Below are positions 61,633-64,000 of a stretch of DNA of 64,000 nt, piece after piece. Each line of letters begins with the position of its first letter. Position 1 is the first letter of the stretch. The position numbers were made by a program, and so were the translations under genes. The notes beneath the pieces are model-generated. The model was given only the letters and a program-made list of their open reading frames with translations, was not told the DNA's origin and made no database searches. This DNA comes from Eledone cirrhosa. Taxonomy: Eukaryota; Mollusca; Cephalopoda; Octopoda; Eledonidae. The stretch lies in NCBI GenBank assembly GCA_964016885.1, contig OZ024743.1, positions 189,185,857 to 189,249,856 on the forward strand. Reading direction: 5' to 3'.

Positions 61633-64000
61633 ATTCTGAATGTAATGTTGTTTTCAAATGGCTGTTGTCTTCTACTTCAATTTTAAAGCATGAAACAGAT
61701 TTTATATTCTTTTAGATATCCCCTTTGTAAATTAGTTTAATATATATGAATTAAAGGTTAGCTGAAATTTGAATATTAATTTGATTAGGTAGAAAAACAT
61801 AATTTTATTTATAAGATGTTAAATAGGTTATTCCATTATTTGATTTTTTTTTATATTGGAAAAGTTTGTTACTCTCGAAAAGCTAGGTTCAATATCAGCC
61901 ATGTTTGATTCTTTGCCTTCAAAATATCACATTTTATGGCATATTTACATATAAAAGAACATTTAAAATTTTGAGATTATAGAAATAAATATTAATGACA
62001 TTTTTAACAATTTATTGCTATCAAGTTACATTCAATTTTTTGATAACAACTTGACCAAAGCTGCTTTTTTCTATGAAAGTGTTCCTATTTAAGTAAAAAC
62101 TTTCCAATTCAATTTTGTCTGAGAATATTTTGCTTTTTTGCAAATACCATCTTAATGAAATTGTGAGTTTTGTACATCCTTCCCAAATTCTTCATTAATT
62201 AAAATACAAATTATTTCATTGGCAATACCGTAAATACAGATTAAATTGTAAAAGGCTAACTGAAAATTAACTGACATTATTATGAGAATGTAGGATAGTG
62301 AAACTAATATATTTGGTATTTCGTCATGTGTTAAGCCTAAAACAATAAGTGAATTAGATTAATTATGATGCTAAGAGGGCCAAGTCAATAATGTAGCAGA
62401 CAAATAGCTTAGCATTTATCAGTTCACATCCAGTTACAACTGTGTTGTATCTGAAGTTGAGAGGGTTAACTTCCAATGGCTAGCTTAACTTATAAAAATC
62501 AGTATTATAATTCTGCATTGGTGAATATGCTAGAGTAAGATGTTAACTTCTCATTTGTTAACCAAGTCAATGATCCAGTTTCACTTTCAGATGCAGGCTG
62601 CAACCCAGTACAATCTGCTTCTTGGTCGAATGGTCAGTGACTAAACCAGCTTCCTGGTCTGGTGAAGAGGGTAAGTGGAACCTCAGTAGCACAAAAAACG
62701 AGTTGTAAGAAAGGGGTGAATTAACTCCTTAGAGTCAATGATAATTCACCCCAAGTATACATTAAATAGCTTTACCAACCCACAATTAGCCACGTGTGGT
62801 AAGTATGACTACACCCCTAACACGACCAAAACCAAACAGAAATCAGTGGAGGTCAGCCAAGGGGGGATTCCTTCAATAGGTGTGAGAAGGCCCTGGATTG
62901 GATTGGATTGGATTGATCCATAAAAGGCACCAACATCTGAATTTTAACTATTATGCATTTGCTGATTAGATGAGGTTTTAATTTATTTAATTGCTCTACT
63001 TTGGGATGCCAGGATGCCAGCTCTTTAAAGAATTATATATGTGCAAATGTTACCTGATATTCTATTGAATGGACATTCCCAATTCATCATTGATAAGTGA
63101 TTGGTGAGTCAAAAACAAAATGCGTTGCCATATATAGTTGTGACTTTTTATGTGTTTACACCTATTTTCATTCTTTTTGGATAAGTAAAATAATAAACAA
63201 GTCAAGTATTGGGATCAATTTATATTTTTATAATGTATATTAGATGTGAATTGAACTATAATAGACAAATCTGTAGTAAAAGGACATCATTGTCAGTCTT
63301 TTTCATTACAGAACAGTTGTGTAGTTAGGACTTTTATACAAGTAGCTAATAGTATGTGATTTTAAGTTTACTTCAAGTATTGTGTTGTTATTGGACAAGG
63401 TACATTTTTCAGTTATACATTTTTCTAGTTCACCTAGCAGTCAGAGGTTTATTAGATTCTGAAAGAAAAGCTCTTTAAAGACACTGGCATATCTGATGTT
63501 AAATGAACCCAAATGAAACATCAGTCCTATAAAAAAGTTTGATTCATGAAAACAATATTCTTAAAAGTTGTTTGATTCTTTGAGGCTCATAGATTGATTT
63601 TCATCATATCATGTCACATGCTTTATAACATCTGTTGGTCATGTCATTATTTTATATCTCATGAAGATCTCCTTATATCATACACATTCTTATGTTCACA
63701 CTAAAGGGCCAGTGCCATCTGAGCACTAATAATATTTATAGTATAGGATTAATGTAACTTACATACTTGGATTACCAAATATTTGAACAATTCTACAAAC
63801 TAGGAAATTTGTGTTTGATAAATTTATGGCTTGCATAAGAGAAACTCTATAGTTTATGTTGATTATTGGCACATGCAAATTATCAAATATAAACATGATA
63901 TTTTAAGTATTTCTATGATATAATGATATAAATGATCAGCATATATGTACAAATGACATACAAGATTAAATGGATGAGTACCTTCGGAGAAATAGCTATT
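61633..64000. other. 5' flank of the tetraspanin gene and quiet DNA
   Basis: A TATA-like 'aatataaaatc' on - at about 61700 lies ~70 bases upstream of the start codon. 62690-62930 is less AT-rich and holds the (GGATT)n tract. No other gene is seen. Confidence 0.5.
62893..62914 (+). repeat. Short (GGATT)n tract
   Basis: Four consecutive GGATT units. Confidence 0.9.

Overview
The window looks like animal, most probably cephalopod (octopus-type), nuclear DNA. It is AT-rich, has almost no open coding sequence, and is filled with a tRNA-derived SINE family that I recognise from octopus genomes: a head reading 'ggattggcagtatcggtag', a B-box-like 'gagttcaaatccc', and a 3' end reading 'ccaaaagtagaaacaatt'. 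I count at least 24 copies or fragments, 14 on + and 10 on -. A second SINE group ends in (ATG)n tails. The species call is inference from repeat recognition; no cellular gene fixes it.

Only one convincing host gene is visible: an uninterrupted 222-residue tetraspanin at 60964-61632 (-). It has four membrane segments, the conserved TM1 Asn and TM3 Glu, a CC motif and two further cysteines in the large extracellular loop. No introns are seen, so it is either a retrogene or a naturally intronless member. I cannot identify exons of any larger gene.

Layout. 1-9.3 kb: quiet AT-rich DNA with a few SINEs and a pyrimidine-biased tract. 9.3-11.1 kb: an almost 800-bp nested palindrome around a MITE with ~155-bp inverted repeats, then a SINE and a minisatellite. 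11.8-15.2 kb: a LINE C-terminal scrap and (ATG)n-tailed SINEs. 17.7-21.3 kb: a SINE cluster, a foldback element, and a decayed LINE reverse transcriptase. 25.9-33.6 kb: the densest mobile cluster, holding a LINE 3' end, a Penelope-like element (PLE) with RT plus GIY-YIG domains, an internally deleted mariner, a second and different PLE, and a SINE with a 17-bp target duplication. 43.5-44.6 kb: a LINE remnant carrying what looks like a restriction-enzyme-like endonuclease domain. 52.1-53.7 kb: another decayed LINE RT. 53.9-58.9 kb: nested SINEs, an hAT-type MITE with an 8-bp duplication, L2/CR1-like scraps and a GC-rich patch. 59-64 kb: a structured unknown repeat, the tetraspanin gene, and quiet DNA.

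The most interesting item is a hammerhead-ribozyme-like fold at 29654-29690, about 400 bp downstream of the PLE reading frame, where PLE terminal repeats are known to carry such ribozymes. Its core, stem II and stem I can be read off the sequence, with one U-U mismatch. Other items of note are SINE/LINE sharing of a 3' tail, a SINE whose pre-insertion site survives in an inverted duplicate 1.2 kb away, and several nested insertions whose order can be read from their target-site duplications.
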